The notes under the pieces are model-generated. The model was not told the DNA's origin, ran no database searches, and worked only from the letters and a program-made list of their open reading frames with translations. Source: Nonlabens sp. (GTDB lineage: Bacteria; Bacteroidota; Bacteroidia; Flavobacteriales; Flavobacteriaceae). From it: a stretch of 7,988 nucleotides of DNA. Made by a program: the position numbers and the translations under genes. Positions 5,270 through 7,988 of the stretch are shown here, piece after piece. The stretch is from positions 5,942 to 13,929 of the forward strand of contig JANQTO010000323.1 of assembly GCA_030731685.1 (NCBI GenBank), read 5' to 3'. Positions within the stretch are counted from its first letter, which is position 1, and each line of letters starts with the position of its first letter.

Positions 5270-6193
5270 ATACCAACCTAATTTCCCTAGTATTTTTTGA
5301 GTTCGCTTGAGTGCTTTGAGCTGTGTTGTACTCATGTCGATAAGCTTAATTTGCTTTTTGCTCAAATTATTCATGTCTAGTTTTTGCTTAAAAACTGCGG
5401 CGTTTTTAATGTCGTATTCCAGTCTGTATGCTAGGGAAAGAGAGAACCTATTAAGGTCAAGATATTTTTTGAGGCCTGGTACTGTTTGGGACTGCTCCTC
5501 ATAAGCGTCTAGGTCAAACAATTTTCTTTGGTGAATAGATTTGGTTGCAGACCTATTACTAGAAGTACGGTCTATAATCACACTACTACTAGGGTCAAAA
5601 GCGATTTTACAATGTATTCCAGCTCTTATAAATAAATCTGTGTCCTCACCATGACTGTAAGCAGTATTAAACAACCCTATTATTTCAAAAGCCCGGACAT
5701 CAAAACAGCAATTTGAAGAGGTTAAAATCGTGTTGAGGTAGTTGTATTCAAAATAGTTGTCAAGAAGCTGCGCATCTAGCAAGGTCAAATCTGTATGGAC
5801 CGCTTTTTTTGGTTTTTTGCTAAATTGTAGTATTTCGTAACCTGTGGCAAATACTTGAGCGATTGGAAAAGATGCTTGCAGTAATGATATGTTTTTAATG
5901 TGGTCAGGTTTCCAGTAATCGTCTGCATCTAGAAATGCTACATGGGTATAGTCATTCTCAATTGCGTATGTTATTCCTGCGTTTCTGGCTGCGCTTACAC
6001 CTGCATTTTTTTGAGTAAGCACATGAAACGTGTTTGATTTATAGCTTTCAAGGATGGTGCTACTGCCGTCAGTAGACCCGTCGTTAACCACTAACAAATC
6101 CAGGCTTTGCGTTTGGCTATTTACTGACTTAATAGTTCTATCAAGGGTTTGTTCTTTATTATATAAGGGTATTACTGCGAGTATGCGTTGCAT
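5252..6193 (-). CDS. Family 2 glycosyltransferase
   Basis: Classic GT2 enzyme of polysaccharide assembly, 313 residues. It begins with the first strand ILAVIPLYNKEQTLDRTI (4-21), followed by VVNDGSTDGS (35-44), NAGVSAARNAG (63-73), the metal-binding motif LDADDYW (88-94, D89/D91) and the acceptor-side acid motif SHGEDTDLF (180-188), with E183/D184 as the likely base. The C-terminal 100 residues are basic and have no clear membrane segment, so a cytoplasmic, possibly membrane-associated enzyme is likely. Its ATG overlaps the stop of the upstream glycosyltransferase gene (TAATG sharing base 6193), so the two should be translated together. No promoter element was sought within the upstream coding region; transcription most likely comes from upstream of 7095. 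Sugar specificity is unknown. Confidence 0.93.
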   Translation of the reverse strand: MQRILAVIPLYNKEQTLDRTIKSVNSQTQSLDLLVVNDGSTDGSSTILESYKSNTFHVLTQKNAGVSAARNAGITYAIENDYTHVAFLDADDYWKPDHIKNISLLQASFPIAQVFATGYEILQFSKKPKKAVHTDLTLLDAQLLDNYFEYNYLNTILTSSNCCFDVRAFEIIGLFNTAYSHGEDTDLFIRAGIHCKIAFDPSSSVIIDRTSSNRSATKSIHQRKLFDLDAYEEQSQTVPGLKKYLDLNRFSLSLAYRLEYDIKNAAVFKQKLDMNNLSKKQIKLIDMSTTQLKALKRTQKILGKLGWYLRTGN

Positions 6194-7095
6194 TAAATAG
6201 TCTTGTTAGCTTTTTGTCCTTTTTTGTAATAAGAGCATATATACAAAAGTCTGTAAACCTGTAACTGCTTTATGGAAGGCGACGGTCCCAACATATTTTT
6301 TTTTAGACCTGGCCCCAACACTTTATATAAAAAAGTAAAAAATGTAATAAGGTGTAAGTTAACGATTTTTTCAAAAGTAGCGAGCAGGTCGTTGTTATGG
6401 TGTTTCATCTTGCCAGACTCGTAAAGTTTGACCAAGGTTTCGGCTGCACGTTCCTTTTTTTCTAGGTATTTTTCATTTGTATCTAAGCCGTTGTGATAGA
6501 CCGCGTTGTCAATATGAATTACAGGCACGTGGCGCTCTTTTAGTAAGGAGCCGAAATAGTTATCTAAGCCATAATAAACTGTTTGTTCATGCAATGGCAA
6601 CGATAAAAACGTCTCTTTTAGAATAATAAAATTACCACTGATAATGACTTTATACGGATTCTTGTTGCGCACGTTAGCTGGAATTTGCTCTTTGGCTATG
6701 CCATAATGGTAACGCAAAGAAACACGTTCATTATAAACTGCTGGATTATAAGCATAACCGCCAAAGCACACATCGACATCCTTTCGTCTAATAACCTCTA
6801 GGTAATTACTGATAAAGTCGTTGTTGTAAATCTCAACATCGGAATCTAAGAAAAGTAACCAGTCGTACGTAGCAGCTTTTGCTAGATTATGACGTGCTGC
6901 GGTGCGCCCTACATTAACCGCACTTTCTATAATTTGCAGGTTTCTATAACTGCCTGAAATAGTAAATGGCAATGTGCTATTATCATTAAATACAAGTACC
7001 TCAAACGCGATGTTCTCCAATTCGTCACTACGGTATAGACTTTCCAGCAATGGATGCAGGTCGTCATTGTAGGTAGGAATTAAAATGGAGAGCAT
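6193..7095 (-). CDS. Family 2 glycosyltransferase
   Basis: GT2 enzyme of about 300 residues. Visible landmarks, numbered from the chosen start: MLSILIPTYNDD at the N-terminus (first strand); VLVFNDNST (33-41); NVGRTAARHNLA (61-72); the metal-binding motif FLDSDVEIY (82-90, D84/D86); and GLDNYFGSLL (176-185), where D178 replaces the usual ED acid pair. The C-terminal part includes a hydrophobic stretch (LHLITFFTFLYKVLG, about 247-261) that may contact the membrane. I start at the ATG at 7095, which puts the conserved strand at the N-terminus; a TTG at 7116 would add seven residues and sits within the promoter element. The gene is first of a two-gene operon, with TAATG coupling to the next glycosyltransferase. 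A run of nine A's in the mRNA (complement of 6296-6304) lies near its 3' end. Confidence 0.9.
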   Translation of the reverse strand: MLSILIPTYNDDLHPLLESLYRSDELENIAFEVLVFNDNSTLPFTISGSYRNLQIIESAVNVGRTAARHNLAKAATYDWLLFLDSDVEIYNNDFISNYLEVIRRKDVDVCFGGYAYNPAVYNERVSLRYHYGIAKEQIPANVRNKNPYKVIISGNFIILKETFLSLPLHEQTVYYGLDNYFGSLLKERHVPVIHIDNAVYHNGLDTNEKYLEKKERAAETLVKLYESGKMKHHNNDLLATFEKIVNLHLITFFTFLYKVLGPGLKKNMLGPSPSIKQLQVYRLLYICSYYKKGQKANKTI

Positions 7096-7113
7096 GGAGC
7101 AAGGTTTACCTAA

Positions 7114-7121
7114 CAAAAATA
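7114..7121 (-). promoter_or_regulatory. -7 promoter element of the two-gene glycosyltransferase operon
   Basis: On the minus strand TATTTTTG (7121 to 7114) is a perfect TAnnTTTG match, 18 nt before the ATG at 7095. A near-match TTA lies 16 bp upstream (7140-7138), the -33 spacing seen for the genes at 100 and 1507. It would drive the genes 6193-7095 and 5252-6193. Confidence 0.5.
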
Positions 7122-7178
7122 GGTAACTATTAACTTTTAAATGTAATTTTAAACATTGCTACATATTACAAGCGTTTC

Positions 7179-7988
7179 ATGAAATCTTACAGCCGTACTG
7201 AACTTGCCACTTTTATCGTAAACCGATTGCAACAAGAGCAACACGCACTTAAAAAGAAGTACCAAGATACCGTTGATGCTGTCGGGCATTTTTACATTGA
7301 TGACGTTTTGCCTGAAGAAATAGCCATGGCTTGCAGTTCATTATTTCCCAAACCCGAGGAAATGCGTCAGCTTAAAAGCTTAAAAGAATTTAAGCATGTG
7401 AGTGCTCAAATGAATAAGCACGACCAACTCCTAGAAGATGTATTATATGCATTTCAAGATGCTAGGGTAGTAGCACTTATCAAAGAAATAACAGGTTTAG
7501 AAGGTTTGCTTCCTGATGAATCGCTTTATGCAGGCGGATTATCGCTGATGAAAAAAGACAATTTTTTGAATCCGCATCTAGATAATAGCCATGATAGTGC
7601 CATGCAAAAATGGCGCGTTCTCAATTTGTTATTTTACATAAGCCCAGACTGGCAATTGCCTTATGGAGGTCATTTAGAGTTATGGCCGCAAGGCGTTAAA
7701 GGCGATCCCATTTTAATAGAAAGCAAGTTTAACAGACTTGTGGTTATGGCAACGCATCAGCGTTCTTGGCATTCTGTAAATAAGGTGACTGTCGATAAAT
7801 CACGCTGCTGTATTTCAAACTATTATTTCAGTGATACACCATTAACAACCGAAGACCGCACTCACGTAACGTTATTCAAAAGCAGGCCCGAAGAAAAATT
7901 AAGAGGAATTGTGCTTGATGTAGATGCATTTCTCAGAACTATGATTCGTAAGGTTTTTAAAAAGGGAATTCGTAAGAATCCACATTAT
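7179..7988 (+). CDS. Fe(II)/2-oxoglutarate-dependent oxygenase, prolyl-4-hydroxylase-like (3' end cut by window)
   Basis: The reading frame opens at ATG 7179 and runs without a stop to the window end (270 codons), so the protein is partial at its C-terminus. The double-stranded beta-helix core shows the facial triad H133-x-D135 (NPHLDNSHD) and H198 (RSWHSVNKV), followed by R209 (KSRCCISNYYF) as the likely 2-oxoglutarate salt-bridge residue. PYGGHLELW (161-169) and RVLNLLFYIS match strands of the prolyl-4-hydroxylase-like family. The N-terminal 110 residues look helical. The last residues (MIRKVFKKGIRKNP) are basic, so the end may be near. Members of this superfamily hydroxylate proteins or small molecules. 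The glycosyltransferase context suggests, but does not prove, a role in modifying a glycan, lipid carrier or surface protein. No clear -7 element was found in the 83-bp divergent spacer on this strand. Confidence 0.85.
   Translation, partial: MKSYSRTELATFIVNRLQQEQHALKKKYQDTVDAVGHFYIDDVLPEEIAMACSSLFPKPEEMRQLKSLKEFKHVSAQMNKHDQLLEDVLYAFQDARVVALIKEITGLEGLLPDESLYAGGLSLMKKDNFLNPHLDNSHDSAMQKWRVLNLLFYISPDWQLPYGGHLELWPQGVKGDPILIESKFNRLVVMATHQRSWHSVNKVTVDKSRCCISNYYFSDTPLTTEDRTHVTLFKSRPEEKLRGIVLDVDAFLRTMIRKVFKKGIRKNPHY

Noticed and set aside
7012..7116. Upstream TTG start at 7116 for the glycosyltransferase
   Set aside because: It would put the start inside the -7 element (7114-7121) and add seven non-conserved residues before the first GT2 strand; the ATG at 7095 fits better.
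1..7988. CRISPR arrays, insertion sequences, tRNA genes and direct repeats
   Set aside because: No regularly spaced repeats, transposase-like reading frames, terminal inverted repeats around a gene, or tRNA-like cloverleaf sequences were seen on either strand.

Overview
The window looks like a chromosomal segment of a marine-type flavobacterium (Bacteroidota). This rests on AT-rich DNA, near-absence of Shine-Dalgarno sequences, repeated Bacteroidota -7 promoter elements (TAnnTTTG) just upstream of genes, and the protein families present. No species can be named from the sequence alone.

Region 1 (1-2811) is housekeeping or stand-alone genes. It holds a 2-oxo acid dehydrogenase E2 acyltransferase (100-1428, +) ending in a strong terminator, an unrecognised 94-residue acidic protein (1507-1791, +), and a Fic-domain protein with an inhibitory motif and a winged-helix-like C-terminus (1846-2811, -). 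The last two converge on a shared bidirectional terminator.

Region 2 (2873-7988) is part of a surface-polysaccharide locus: a GT4-like (GT-B) glycosyltransferase (2873-4012, -), a GT2-like glycosyltransferase with a TTG start (4043-4843, +), an FdtA/QdtA-type cupin sugar 3,4-ketoisomerase (4874-5269, +), two GT2 glycosyltransferases coupled through a TAATG overlap (5252-6193 and 6193-7095, -), and an Fe(II)/2-oxoglutarate oxygenase cut by the window end (7179-7988, +). The likely joint job is a glycan containing a dTDP-deoxy(amino)sugar, with four transferases adding residues; the oxygenase may decorate the product. The sugar-nucleotide genes that should work with the ketoisomerase are not in view, so the locus probably continues beyond 7988.

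The gene order in region 2 is unusual. Strand switches repeatedly (-,+,+,-,-,+), with a 30-bp divergent spacer, an 18-bp convergent overlap and no strong terminators. Other points of interest are an 18-bp perfect palindrome inside a glycosyltransferase gene, -7 elements exactly 4 nt before three start codons (suggesting leaderless mRNAs), a hairpin next to the Fic promoter, and an Asp-to-Asn change in the E2 active-site motif. I found no CRISPR array, insertion sequence, tRNA or rRNA, and no clear novel defence system.
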